NCBI GenBank assembly: GCA_018806915.1
Contig: JAGKQI010000085.1
Location: 186,001-250,000, forward strand
Length of the DNA: 64,000 bases
Direction: 5' to 3'
Source of the DNA: Phytophthora colocasiae
Lineage: Eukaryota > Oomycota > Peronosporomycetes > Peronosporales > Peronosporaceae
Made by a program: the position numbers and the translations under genes. Shown one piece after another: positions 17,110 to 26,394 of the stretch (position 1 is its first letter; every line of letters begins with the position of its first letter). Below the pieces are notes generated by a model. The model saw nothing but the letters and a program-made list of their open reading frames with translations. It did no database searches and was not told the origin of the DNA.

Positions 17110-18504
17110 TCAACTGTCGAATCGAGACGGCGGAATTCGGCGTGGTGCCAACATTTTCCGGTGTCGTTTCCTACTTGAAAGCTTTTCTAACTGCACCACT
17201 GGAGTTCGTCTAACACCCGTGGAAAAGGATTCCGCAGTTTGCACCATTGGAGGCACACTTGACACAGGTGGATGAATCTCTGCTTCGCCTTCCTGTTTGA
17301 TATCGGGCGAGTGCGCCACAGATCCGGAGTTCCGTGCCGAAGATGGACGGATTTTAGTGCTGGTGCTGTCCGATTCGTTGTCCGTGAGGCTCCCATTGCC
17401 AGCATTGGAGCTCAAATAGTCCGTACTCGGGCAATCCGATACATTGCCGTCGTTATCGCTTCCGTCAACAAATTGCGAGCTTACACTGTCTTCTAATTCG
17501 TCACCGGAGCAGTCACCGGGGCAATCTTGCTCGTCTTCGTAACTGCTGGCATCCGTCATACACTCGATCAATGAACGTGGAACTCCTGGAAACGGGGGAC
17601 ACTGTAAACAGTACGGGTTTTCCTCGCTTGGTACCAGCTTCGGAGTTGGTCCACCAAAAGCGTCCTGACAGTGCAAGCAATACCAGTTTTCATCTGGTAC
17701 TTTCGTAATTGGTGGCTGGGCACAACTGATATGGTAGGCACGAGCGCAGCCATCACAGCACAGCAAGCTACCTCCTGTGGCACACAACTCACATCGTTTG
17801 TTGTGATAGCTCAAATACGTCTCCGTTTCAGGATCGTTTTCACCCATCCATTGGCGGAGTCTCTCGACTTCTTTTTTCGACTTCTTGACCTTCTTTGCTG
17901 CGTGAATCCTCCTCCACTCCTTGAAATCATCCGTACGCTTCCACAGGTAATATTTGCTCACTATTTCTCGCGTTGCCACATTCTCACCAAGTGCTTGCTG
18001 CAGCAAAAACTTCAGTATCCAAATGCTTCTAAACCACCTCATTATTACACCCACCTTTACTAAGTGGAACTTTTTGCCGTGTGTCGCCATAGCATCCTTA
18101 AACGCCTCAGATGGTAGTCGCGTGCCCAATTCGCGTTGAGCTGTGAAGCGCTGGCGACGAGCTGCGTGCAGCAGTTCAACAGTCTTAGGAACATCGAATT
18201 CCCCATCGAAAAGTGATTGGAGAGCCTGGAAAAGGTTATGAAACAGATTGCCACAACCTTTAGACAATAAAACTCATCTGGTTATCGATACAAACTGTAC
18301 CAATTCGGTCTCCGTAAGCCACGCGAATTCTTTGAGGAATTCATCAATGCTTCCAGACTCTAATGGCGGCGTTGCACCCTCAATCTTCCGCTCACCCCAC
18401 CGCTGGCGACATTGTGGGGTGTATACGAGAGCGTCTCGCTTCTCCTGCGACAGCATAGGAGGAATCTCAGCACGACACGCAGCATCGTCCTTCCTCGCCA
18501 CCAT
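17110..18504 (-). CDS. PHD-finger protein B, tandem paralog of A (three exons)
   Basis: Exons 18504-18301, 18225-18055 and 17997-17110 (minus), about 420 aa. The first two exons have exactly the lengths of those in paralog A (204 and 171 nt) and the same phase, so the structure predates the duplication. The second intron (18054-17998, GTGGGT...GCAG) is 57 nt and contains no in-frame stop, so unspliced RNA would add 19 residues. The PHD finger is intact: CELC...CCDGCARAYHISC...WYCLHC. After it there is an acidic Ser/Asp-rich region and a basic C-terminus (SRKRHRKMLAPRR). As for A, a histone-reading nuclear role is inferred from the family. Confidence 0.85.
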
Positions 18505-18902
18505 CTTGGTTTTTGGTCCTATTTGGATGCTTCAAGACAATCGATTTGGTCAATAGACCATTTCGTACCAAATTTAGTCGCATGTTGAAGTGCGGACCAA
18601 AATTAGTCAAAACATTATGGACGTCAACTTGTTGGGCCTGGAAATACTGCCTGCCTGTCTTGGGGCAGTTGAAACGGCAACACCAGTGTCTTCGTTGCCC
18701 TTCGCAGGTTGTCACCCCTGGTCGCGCTGCTATTTCAGCCTCAAACGACGCAGGAATTCTTGCCCACGCATCTTCGATGAGTTCACAACAAACGCTTCAC
18801 ACGTCTAGACTCCTTTCCACCTTCCCAAACTTCCTCAGCTCAGCGTTTATCATTTGTCTTCTCTCTGGCTGAGCTGTAGATCGAAATAGCCAACGAACAA
18901 CT
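18505..18902. other. Divergent intergenic, PHD-B / bZIP-1 promoters
   Basis: Roughly 400 bp between the start of PHD-B (minus) and the start of the first bZIP (plus). Short open frames here have no recognisable content. Both promoters must lie within it; I could not pick out a convincing initiator. Confidence 0.45.
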
Positions 18903-19757
18903 ATGGAGACGTCCCAGCTCAACACTGTTAAAGCACTTCTGAAGCAAGAAGTCTTGACGTCTGAGGAACAAGCTCAACGACGCCAAGAGCGTCGCCGCCG
19001 CCAGGGTCGAATGAACCAGCGACGCTACCGTGACAGGAAAGGATCAGCCGAGTACAACCTCAAGCTGGACGTCAACAATCTGCGCGAGCACGTGCAACGC
19101 CTGCGGGGCATGCGGGAATTGCTGGAGACCAAAGTCTGGAGCACCCGGTTAGCTTGTGACAGCACCGCCCTCAAGGCCGCTGAGCAGTACTACACCGTTT
19201 TCTCGCACGGGATGCACAATTCAGACGCGGGACGAAAACGCTTTGAGTTGCAAGTGGGTTTCGTCAAGGCCTTCATGGACGAGGACGTCGAGTTCGGCGA
19301 TTCACGTGGAGTTTCAGCTGTACTTAACCAGTGGCAATTGTACACGCAATTCCATGCCAGTTTATCGGTGCGGGTGATCTCTGCCCAGATTTGCGGCACT
19401 GAAGACGCCCCGATCGTAATAGTGAAGGGAGTGCTAGCCGTACGGCTCAACCGCTCGAGCATCGAGAATATGTTCCCTCACATTATTGCGAACGAGGAAT
19501 TGGTACAGGTGTTGTTGAGCCGAGAAATCGAGTACCCGACATCAACCACGTATGTGTTCAACAAGAATATGCAGGTTGAACGTCTAGACCCTGATGTCGA
19601 CTTTTTAGCTGGCATCAACAACCGACTCGGAAGCACCTACGCTACCTCGCGCATCATGCAGCGTGCACTGATATCGGACTGCTGCAAGCTCGGCCAAGTC
19701 GCGTCACCTAACGCAGATGTCGACGTGCGGCTTAGTATGTCTTACATTTTGTCTTAG
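18903..19757 (+). CDS. bZIP transcription factor with Gly in place of the conserved Asn
   Basis: 284 aa from the ATG at 18903. The basic region is residues 26-46 (RRQERRRRQGRMNQRRYRDR), running into a leucine-zipper-like helix (YNLKLDVNNLREHVQRL). The canonical N-x7-R core aligns so that the invariant Asn is Gly35 while the Arg is kept (R43). Phytophthora bZIPs with Asn replaced, usually by Cys, are known; Gly is a less familiar change. The Asn contacts bases, so altered DNA specificity is expected. The C-terminal 200 residues form a conserved alpha/beta domain shared with the paralog at 19985-20860, resembling the SnoaL/NTF2-like sensor region seen in many oomycete bZIPs (inferred). The two genes are convergent. 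Confidence 0.85.
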   Translation: METSQLNTVKALLKQEVLTSEEQAQRRQERRRRQGRMNQRRYRDRKGSAEYNLKLDVNNLREHVQRLRGMRELLETKVWSTRLACDSTALKAAEQYYTVFSHGMHNSDAGRKRFELQVGFVKAFMDEDVEFGDSRGVSAVLNQWQLYTQFHASLSVRVISAQICGTEDAPIVIVKGVLAVRLNRSSIENMFPHIIANEELVQVLLSREIEYPTSTTYVFNKNMQVERLDPDVDFLAGINNRLGSTYATSRIMQRALISDCCKLGQVASPNADVDVRLSMSYILS

Positions 19758-19984
19758 CACGCACAGACCTAGGGTCCCGAAGGTATGCTCATTTCATACA
19801 ACGAAAGCTTTCTTGGCCGATTCACGTAGAAAGCGTCATGAATTGCTTTCATGACGAAGAAATCTGAAATCCAAGCAATTTGGCACAACATTTATTTATC
19901 CCTAAAGTTATTGTGCTGCTGCGTCCAACTCACACATCCAGACATGACTATAAACAACATTTTGCGGCACAGAGCTACGTCGTA

Positions 19985-20860
19985 TCAGCTCATGATGTAG
20001 TCGATGCTCCCTCGCGCTACGTTCTTCACTGCCGCTAGCTCGCGCTCCACCATGCTGCACTGTCGTCGTCCATCGGACGTGTCGTCCTCAACGCTGGCAC
20101 TTAACTTTGAGCCTTCTGTGAGTAGCGCGCCTTGTAGCACGCGTGACGCGTCGATCGCGCTGCCGAACAAATTGCTGATTCCACCGAGGAAATCGACGTC
20201 CCAGTCGAACCTCTCGACCTGCGCGCGCTCGTTGAAGGAGAAGGTCGTGGTGGTCCGATATTCGACAATATTATTAGTCATCACTACTGCAAGCTCTGGT
20301 TCCTCCAGTGCACGCGGGAAGATTCTGTCGAGGGTCCTGCGGTTCATCTGTACTGTGAGTGTTCCCTGCGCCACGACAACGGGCGAATCCTTGGAGCCGA
20401 AAACCTCCGCCGACACGAAAGCAGTCTCAATCCACGCGTGGAACTGCGTAAAGCGGTGCCACTGCTCCAGCACAGCTTGAAGACCACGTGCGTCGCCGAT
20501 CTGCACAAGTGGGTCCATAAATGCACCGAGGAAGCCTAATTGCATCTCGAAGCACTTCCTTACATTATCACCACCAGCTTCGGGGTTATGGAGACCCTGT
20601 TCAAACACGGCGAAGTACTGTTCCACAGCCTTAAGCACAGCCGCGTTCTGCGCGAGCTTGGAGCTCCATAGTTTAGTCTCCAGCAGCTCGCGCAGCCCTT
20701 TGAGCGACTGGACGCTTTCACGCAGACTGTTGACGTCCAGCTTGAGGTTATATTCGGTCGACCCCTTTTTGTCGCGGTAGCGTCTCTGGCTCACGCGGCA
20801 TTGGCGGCGGCGGCGTTCGAGACGCGCAGCTTCGTCCATGGCGGGTGCAGGTTCGGCCAT
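19985..20860 (-). CDS. bZIP transcription factor with Cys in place of the conserved Asn
   Basis: 291 aa from the ATG at 20860-20858; the frame extends upstream without an ATG. Basic region residues 13-32 (RLERRRRQCRVSQRRYRDKK) then the YNLKLDVNSLRESVQSL zipper. The Asn position of the N-x7-R motif is Cys21. Cys at this place is an established oomycete-specific variant, linked in Phytophthora to oxidative-stress roles, and a redox-sensitive DNA contact is conceivable. The C-terminal domain is homologous to that of its neighbour at 18903-19757; the pair are tail-to-tail, 227 bp apart, so they arose by local inverted duplication. The C-terminus ends SIDYIMS, as the paralog ends SMSYILS. Confidence 0.87.
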   Translation of the reverse strand: MAEPAPAMDEAARLERRRRQCRVSQRRYRDKKGSTEYNLKLDVNSLRESVQSLKGLRELLETKLWSSKLAQNAAVLKAVEQYFAVFEQGLHNPEAGGDNVRKCFEMQLGFLGAFMDPLVQIGDARGLQAVLEQWHRFTQFHAWIETAFVSAEVFGSKDSPVVVAQGTLTVQMNRRTLDRIFPRALEEPELAVVMTNNIVEYRTTTTFSFNERAQVERFDWDVDFLGGISNLFGSAIDASRVLQGALLTEGSKLSASVEDDTSDGRRQCSMVERELAAVKNVARGSIDYIMS

Positions 20861-21799
20861 TGCTTGTGGACGTCGATGAGTCAGGGCGGAGTGTGCACGC
20901 ACCACGCAGCAAAATGGCTTATGAAACGTAGCATTGGAGACTGGGAGGGCGTGGCGACAAGAGACGCGCGCCGGCTTCGAATGTATGTCTCGTTTCGTTC
21001 GTGAAACGACTATATTTGTAATAACGGATATTTTGTCTGAGGCGGATTACCAGAAGGCTCATTAGATAAAGCTACTTTCGTAATTTCTGATATTGTGCCT
21101 GCTTACTACAGACAGGCTCTGACTCAGCTGAACTCCCCTTGTCATAATTTTCTACGTCAGCGACCGACCAGTGGGAGGTGGTTGCCATTGGCAACGCGAC
21201 CTCACCCGGGATCCAGAATAGCTTCCGTTTATTGCCGAGTGCTACCAGAACCAACGATTCACCGGAAGTTTTTGGCAGTTTTTGATGCAGACTGCGAAGC
21301 CAGTCGCACGTTCCTCCAACGCGCCCGGCCCAGGTCTGCGTCTGGTATGCAACGACTTTTCAAGCTCGCTATCACACACGGAAAGGAAAGCTGCAGGTCA
21401 ATAAGCTATTGACCAGCAGCCCCAAAGATGAAAGTGTCCGTCCTCAACGGACGGCGCATAGGTGCGCGGCACGGAGGTGTATCTTGAAGCTCTTCAGGAA
21501 CACCACCGGCTTCCGATCCGCTGGAGATCCTAGCCTAGGTCAAGTTGAGGTCACCAAGATGGCTGTCAGGTCATCCACTGGGTCATCTATTGGGTCATCT
21601 ACCTGGTACGTGTACATCGGTATTGAAGTGGATGAGGCTCTGGGCAATACCCTTGCCGACCTCGGTCGTTGTCCCTCCTATTAGCTTTCCCGCATCTTTA
21701 CAGTCGCCAGTGCGTGCTGCAACCAGCATTTATTCCATAGACTGAATGAAGGCACTTGGGTGCACGGTGGAAGAAGTCGGTGGAGATCACCGCTAAAAT
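20861..21799. other. Intergenic, about 0.9 kb, no gene recognised
   Basis: Between the bZIP start and the end of the ALKBH1 gene. Several short open frames on the plus strand (for example around 21409-21684) have no recognisable domain. A small triplicated word GGGTCATCT/TGGGTCATC appears at about 21575-21602. No TIR, LTR or tRNA seen. Confidence 0.5.
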
Positions 21800-22806
21800 C
21801 TATTCAAGTAACTTGCCTGTCGGGTACACTTGCCGCACGTTAATGTTTATGCGTTGCGAGCCCAAGTACGTCCTGACTGCTTCGAAATCTTCACGGTCCT
21901 CACAGTTACCAGTGTTCTGCAGAAGCGCATCAAGTTCCTCGTTCTCTATGTTGAACGGAGTCGGTAACACCCGGGCGACGCCATGGTAACAAGTACGCGA
22001 CGCTCCCCCCATGATTGCGATATCACCACTTCGCAGTAGGATCTCGAGTGGGGGCTCGTTCTTCGTGTGTCCGCCCATGAGGAACACGCACCTACTGCCT
22101 AGTGACAGAGACACCACAGGGTGATCCATTGTGTACTCGACGTCATCCAAGTGTCCGCCCATGGCCGACTTGGTCTTGTAGTAGTTGACGATCACAGCCT
22201 CAGCCGTCAACTTCATGCCACACGCGGTGGCACATCGATCCCCGAGCTGCCGTAGCAGCTCGGGTACTGGTGAAAAGCTCTCCTTGTAGTATCTCCGCGC
22301 GGTCCAATCGTAGTGGTATCCAGACGCTGCCCAGCACAATTTCGAGAGCAGTGAAGACTGTGCCGGATCTCGAGGATGAGACTCGCGCGCTTTGTGCCAA
22401 ATACCTGATACTTGCTGGTTCTGCAGGTGCATATTGGTGACGTGTGGCTCCTCCGCGAACTCATTTCTGCCACAGAACATGACGAAGTGGTCAATCTTGT
22501 AGCAGGGTCAATAATGAGGTAACATATCACGTACAGGCAAGCCCGGGCAAACTGCAGTTGCGTACTAGCGTCCAGCGCATTGGGTATCACACAAAAACCG
22601 CGGTGCGACGCACCGAAGTCATCGAAGGCCAGAACGGGTCGCTCCTCGCTTTCTGTGCTCCACTTCCAGGACCCAATGCAATGCACCTTTGACTGTTGCT
22701 CCTTGCTGAGATTGCGTGGGTCAAGCAGCGCTGTGTCGTGCAGTAGGTCCTCGTTCGTCGCGCGCTTCCAGCGCTTCTCGCTCGACTTGTACGCCGCTAA
22801 CACCAT
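21800..22806 (-). CDS. ALKBH1: ALKBH1-type Fe(II)/2-oxoglutarate dioxygenase
   Basis: Two exons, 22806-22535 and 22466-21800 (minus), joined across a 68-nt GTACGT...GGCAG intron, giving about 312 aa. The junction produces ARACLNEFAEEPHV, which fits the ALKBH1 family without a gap. The catalytic set is visible: GGHLDD (HxD iron ligands), CYHGVARVLP (second His), and RININVRQV (2-oxoglutarate Arg). A further family mark is SKLCWAASGYHYDW. ALKBH1 enzymes demethylate tRNA (m1A, and m5C at wobble) and possibly DNA 6mA; oomycetes carry 6mA, which makes this gene of interest. An upstream mini-exon cannot be ruled out because the frame stays open to 22854 with a CAG acceptor-like site there. Confidence 0.88.
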
Positions 22807-23262
22807 CGTCACCTCAGGAATGGCACCCAGCTCATCGATGCAAAAGAAATGCACTGGAACAACCAGTATTAAATCAGTTACCGGTACAAAACGGTATCAC
22901 CGACATCTACGCAAATCTTATACGCGCGGATATATTCATTGCCGCAGGTAGAGAAATCTGCTGGTTTTGCGGCACCACCGATCAGCCATCGCATGGATCA
23001 GCGTTTGTGGAAGTGTCCAGGCTCATGGGACCATGGTGCATTGCCTGGCATGGTCGCAAGAACTCTGGATTGAGCTTTTACTTCTGCACGTCTTCGGTTG
23101 CACAGGCAACATACCAACTTTAAATTACTCGATAACCGCTAACACCCCTTAAAACAACACTTATGGTAGACTACCTACAGAGCTCTTGGCGGTAATCTCG
23201 GTCCATTTCACGCATTCTTATCGAGCAACGCTCAATAACATAACGCATTCGCCATGAGGCGT
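22807..23262. other. Intergenic, no gene recognised
   Basis: Between the ALKBH1 start and the 3' end of the first mucin-like gene. A plus-strand open stretch around 22950-23120 has a WFCGTTDQ segment but no start or known domain. I do not call a gene. Confidence 0.45.
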
Positions 23263-23931
23263 CTAGAGCAGCAGCACTGTCGAGGCAGACACAGCCGCAA
23301 CGGCCAAAGTGGAAAGAACGACCTCCACAGCTCCGCTAGTACTACCGCTAGCAGCATCTTCCGACGACGACTTGGATGCCGTCGATAGTGATGGACACGG
23401 GGTCTTCATCTTGAGCGAAGGGCAGGGTGTCGACACCGAACCGTCCGACGACGTCGATGCAGTCTGCAGTGACGGGCATGGACTCTTGCCGGTCGAACTG
23501 CTGCTACTATTGACACCTTCGTCACCGCTGCCGCTGCTAGACAATGAAGGCTGAGAAAGCGAGGGACACGGAGTTTTGGCTGCCGGTGCAGCAGGAGCTT
23601 CTGTTGCCGCCGGGGCTTCTGTCTCAACTGGAGCTGCTGGGGCTTCAGTAGCTGCTGGAGCCTCTGTAGCTGCTGGATCTGTAGCTACGGGTGCGTCAGT
23701 AGCGGCTATTGGTGCGTCTGTTGTGGCTGCAGCGGGAGATCCGTCTGCACCAGTTGCCTGAGGTAGCGAGGGGCACGGAGTTTTGCCTGTATCAGCGTCC
23801 GAAGCGATAACCCCGGCGTTGCCTGTGCCCGAGAGGTCCGTGTTGCTAAAAGTAATGTCTGCGCAGACGCCGCTGGAGCTCAGCGCCACGACGGTTGCAG
23901 CTACCACCACGAGTTTCGTCGTCAAGCGCAT
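23263..23931 (-). CDS. Secreted mucin-like, probably GPI-anchored protein with TPCPSL repeats (1)
   Basis: 222 aa. The signal peptide is residues 1-24 (MRLTTKLVVVAATVVALSSS onward). The body is Ser/Thr/Ala/Pro-rich: a middle tract of ATEAPA/ATDAPV repeats and five copies of a (K/S)(T/S)PCPSL motif (GKTPCPSL, AKTPCPSL, GKSPCPSL, STPCPSL, KTPCPSL). The C-terminus is a small-residue region followed by a hydrophobic tail (EVVLSTLAVAAVSASTVLLL), as in GPI-anchor signals. Each repeat brings one Cys, which could cross-link chains. Mucin-like O-glycosylated surface proteins are common on oomycete cysts and germ tubes; that role is inferred. It shares motif and architecture with the next gene (24513-25850), in the same orientation. 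Confidence 0.85.
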   Translation of the reverse strand: MRLTTKLVVVAATVVALSSSGVCADITFSNTDLSGTGNAGVIASDADTGKTPCPSLPQATGADGSPAAATTDAPIAATDAPVATDPAATEAPAATEAPAAPVETEAPAATEAPAAPAAKTPCPSLSQPSLSSSGSGDEGVNSSSSSTGKSPCPSLQTASTSSDGSVSTPCPSLKMKTPCPSLSTASKSSSEDAASGSTSGAVEVVLSTLAVAAVSASTVLLL

Positions 23932-24512
23932 GTTCCTGGTCGTGTAGTACGTTCCTCTGCTGCGTCAGCTCCGCTCGGTGGGAGGCGGAGATTGTCAAAT
24001 GACCACAGGAATCACCTGAACATCCGCATGGTCGGCATTTTTGCAGAGGAGCGTCTGCGGTCTGGGTGCAGGAAAGCAGATGGCCTCATTCTGGTGGTCA
24101 GTTCGCCCCTTTATCGTAGCACACGAATACCAGTTTTTAAAGAAAGATGAAGTTCATCATGAACTGCTGGACAATTGTCGGGCAGAACAAGTTGCCGTAC
24201 GACTCAGCCAGGAGATGTCTTCTCTGGAGTTGCTGTTGAATCGGACTGCGACTCTCACAAAAGTGTTGGCAACACTGATGATAGGAATCAAAGCGGGATG
24301 GTGACGAAGAGGCTGGTCGGAACTTCCCGAGTCGGAAAGTGTTGTGTGAATCGTGAGAGACAAAAATGGTTGAATAAGCTTTAAAATGGCGCTAGGCGAT
24401 CGATCTTCCCTCCTATATCGACGAGCTCTACTGCACTTGGGTCTGCAGTAATAACATCTCGGAACAACTGACGCACACACATAGACTTCTAGTCGTTGTC
24501 GACGGATCAGCT
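23932..24512. other. Intergenic between the two mucin-like genes
   Basis: Promoter region of the first mucin-like gene and 3' flank of the second. Short open frames on both strands (for example 24041-24304) lack any recognisable domain or clear ATG start. No repeat found. Confidence 0.5.
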
Positions 24513-25850
24513 CTAAAAGAGCAGGTAGACAGCCGAGATAACGACGGCAGCCAAAACAGGAGCCACCCGGGCAGCGTCGGAGCTCTGTTCCTTAACGGAA
24601 GCATTGCCGGAACTCTGTTGCTGCTGGACGGATTGGTCGGGGCTACCTGCGGCTGAATCTGCTGGCTCTGGTAGTGACGGGCACGGCGTCTTGGAGTCTT
24701 TGGGCTGCGGCAGCGACGGGCACGGGGTTTTTCCTGTCTTCGTCTTCGTCGCCGACGAACCGTCCTCGTCGTCGGTAGACGTTGGCGCCGGTGTCGCTGA
24801 CGATGATGAACCTGCAATAGGTAGCGACGGACATGGGGTTTTGCCCGTTTTGCCGGTTTTACCACCTCCAGTCGTGGTTTCCTCCTCGTCCGTCGGAGTG
24901 CTCGGAGCTGGGGTCACTTCCTCGCTAGGACTCGATCCCTCTGTCTCGTCGCTCGTAGGGGTAGTTGGTTCTGGAGTAACTTCGGTGTCGGTCGAGATAG
25001 TCGGTGTTTCTTCGCTCGGCGTCGACGGGGCAGGCGTAACTTCAGCAGTGGGGGGAGCTGGTGGTTCCTCCGCGGTAGGCGTGCTAGGAGCTGGTGTAAC
25101 TTTAGCAGCAGGCGGGGCGGGTGGTTCCTCTGCAGTTGGTGTGCCCGGAGCAGGAGTAACTTCAGCAGCGGGTGGAGCTGGAGGTTCTTCCGCAGTAGGC
25201 GTGCTCGGAGCTGGAGTAACTTCAGCCTGAGGAAGCGTAGGGCACGGAGTCTTCGCTGGTGTTTCCTCGCTCGGCGTCGATGGAGCAGGCGTAACTTCAG
25301 CAGCGGGAGGAGCTGGTGGTTCCTCCGCGGTAGGCGTGCTAGGAGCAGGTGTAACTTTTTCAGCAGGGGGCGACGCCGGCGTTGGCGCGGGAGTCACAAC
25401 AGGAGCTGGTGTTGGCTTAGAATCTGTGTACGAATCGTCGGTCGGCGCGGGAGTAACATCCGTTTGCTGTACGGTCTCAGTTGAGGTGTCATCCGAAAAT
25501 GTCGGCGCAGGAGTAGCAGACATATCCACGCCCTTCTTGACGCCCTTCTTGGCTGTCAAAGCCGTGTTCTCCAGCGAAGTATCAGCTTTGATAACCGTTT
25601 GCTCGGTTTGATCTGTCTGTTGCGCTGTTTGAGTACCATCGTCCGCGAAGGTCGGAGCCGGGGTGTCGGCCAATTCGATGCCCTTCTTCTTGGTCACCGC
25701 CTTGTTCTCCAGCGAAATATCGGCAGGTACGACAACTCCGACGTCTCCTTCACCGGCGACTTTCGAGTCCTCGAAGGTGAAAGCTGCCGAGGATGAAATC
25801 GCAGCCGAAGCCACAGCCATCACAAGTGCCAATTTCATCGGTGCACGCAT
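24513..25850 (-). CDS. Secreted mucin-like, probably GPI-anchored protein with TPCPSL and VTPAPSTP repeats (2)
   Basis: 445 aa from the ATG at 25850-25848 (frame open further upstream without ATG). Signal peptide MRAPMKLALVMAVASAAISS. An N-terminal pair of diverged blocks each contains a (A/S)(D/A)TPAPTF(A/S)DD element. A long Pro/Thr/Ala/Glu-rich tract follows, with a tandem ~19-residue unit (core VTPAPSTPTAEEPPAPP), then four TPCP(S/T)L motifs, a Gln/Ser-rich stretch and a C-terminal hydrophobic tail (VAPVLAAVVISAVYLLF) consistent with GPI anchoring. The tandem unit is prone to copy-number change. It is paralogous in design to 23263-23931. Likely an O-glycosylated surface or wall protein; exact role unknown. 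Confidence 0.85.
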   Translation of the reverse strand: MRAPMKLALVMAVASAAISSSAAFTFEDSKVAGEGDVGVVVPADISLENKAVTKKKGIELADTPAPTFADDGTQTAQQTDQTEQTVIKADTSLENTALTAKKGVKKGVDMSATPAPTFSDDTSTETVQQTDVTPAPTDDSYTDSKPTPAPVVTPAPTPASPPAEKVTPAPSTPTAEEPPAPPAAEVTPAPSTPSEETPAKTPCPTLPQAEVTPAPSTPTAEEPPAPPAAEVTPAPGTPTAEEPPAPPAAKVTPAPSTPTAEEPPAPPTAEVTPAPSTPSEETPTISTDTEVTPEPTTPTSDETEGSSPSEEVTPAPSTPTDEEETTTGGGKTGKTGKTPCPSLPIAGSSSSATPAPTSTDDEDGSSATKTKTGKTPCPSLPQPKDSKTPCPSLPEPADSAAGSPDQSVQQQQSSGNASVKEQSSDAARVAPVLAAVVISAVYLLF

Positions 25851-26024
25851 CGTCCGCCGCTTTTTTCCTGTATTTTGTCGCTGTAAAAGTCGAGTTCGAA
25901 CACCAAGCCAGCAGATCTGTGAATGTCCTTCCTCCTTTCGTTGCGAACACTGGGCAGCCCAGAGCTGGGCACACCAGTCGGATGGTGAACGGGGGGACAC
26001 TTCCGCTGATCACTGTACGAGCAC

Positions 26025-26041
26025 TAGAGGTGGCGACGTTA
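26025..26041 (+). repeat. hAT left terminal inverted repeat
   Basis: TAGAGGTGGCGACGTTA; exact inverted match to 30024-30040. Preceded by the target duplication ACGAGCAC. Confidence 0.95.
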
Positions 26042-26394
26042 CTTTTTTTAACGCCAAGTACAGCCTGTGTCAAGAGTTAGTTGGTTAACGAGGGATAACA
26101 CGCTCCAAGGTCTCGACAGCGGCCAATCACAAACGTAACCTCTTAATAAATGGCAACAGCCACATTTAAGCCTCACTGGAATTCCACACGAAGAGCTGGT
26201 CGGAGGGAACACACACGCTGGTCGGAGTGAGGCTGTACGTGATGTAGCACGCTACCGTCAGCTACAAGTCCGCTACGACGCATAGACATCCGTGTTGTCG
26301 TGCTTGTCTGCATCGATATTCCCTCCAACTGATCCGGCCAGTCGCGCAAGCTTCATGGTTGCAGGCTGCAACCTGCAGCAGCAAGAATCTTCTT

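Noticed and set aside
20861..21799. Possible small genes in the bZIP-ALKBH1 gap
   Set aside because: Only short frames without recognisable composition or splice logic.
22496..22530. A 35-nt intron for ALKBH1 (GTGATA...ACAAG)
   Set aside because: Too short and poor donor; the 68-nt GTACGT...GGCAG intron gives better family alignment.
24041..24304. 87-codon plus-strand frame between the mucin-like genes
   Set aside because: No ATG at its start, no domain, lies in promoter DNA.
24604..25230. 208-codon Gly/Val-rich frame antisense to the mucin-like gene
   Set aside because: Mirror of Pro/Thr/Ala repeats on the minus strand.
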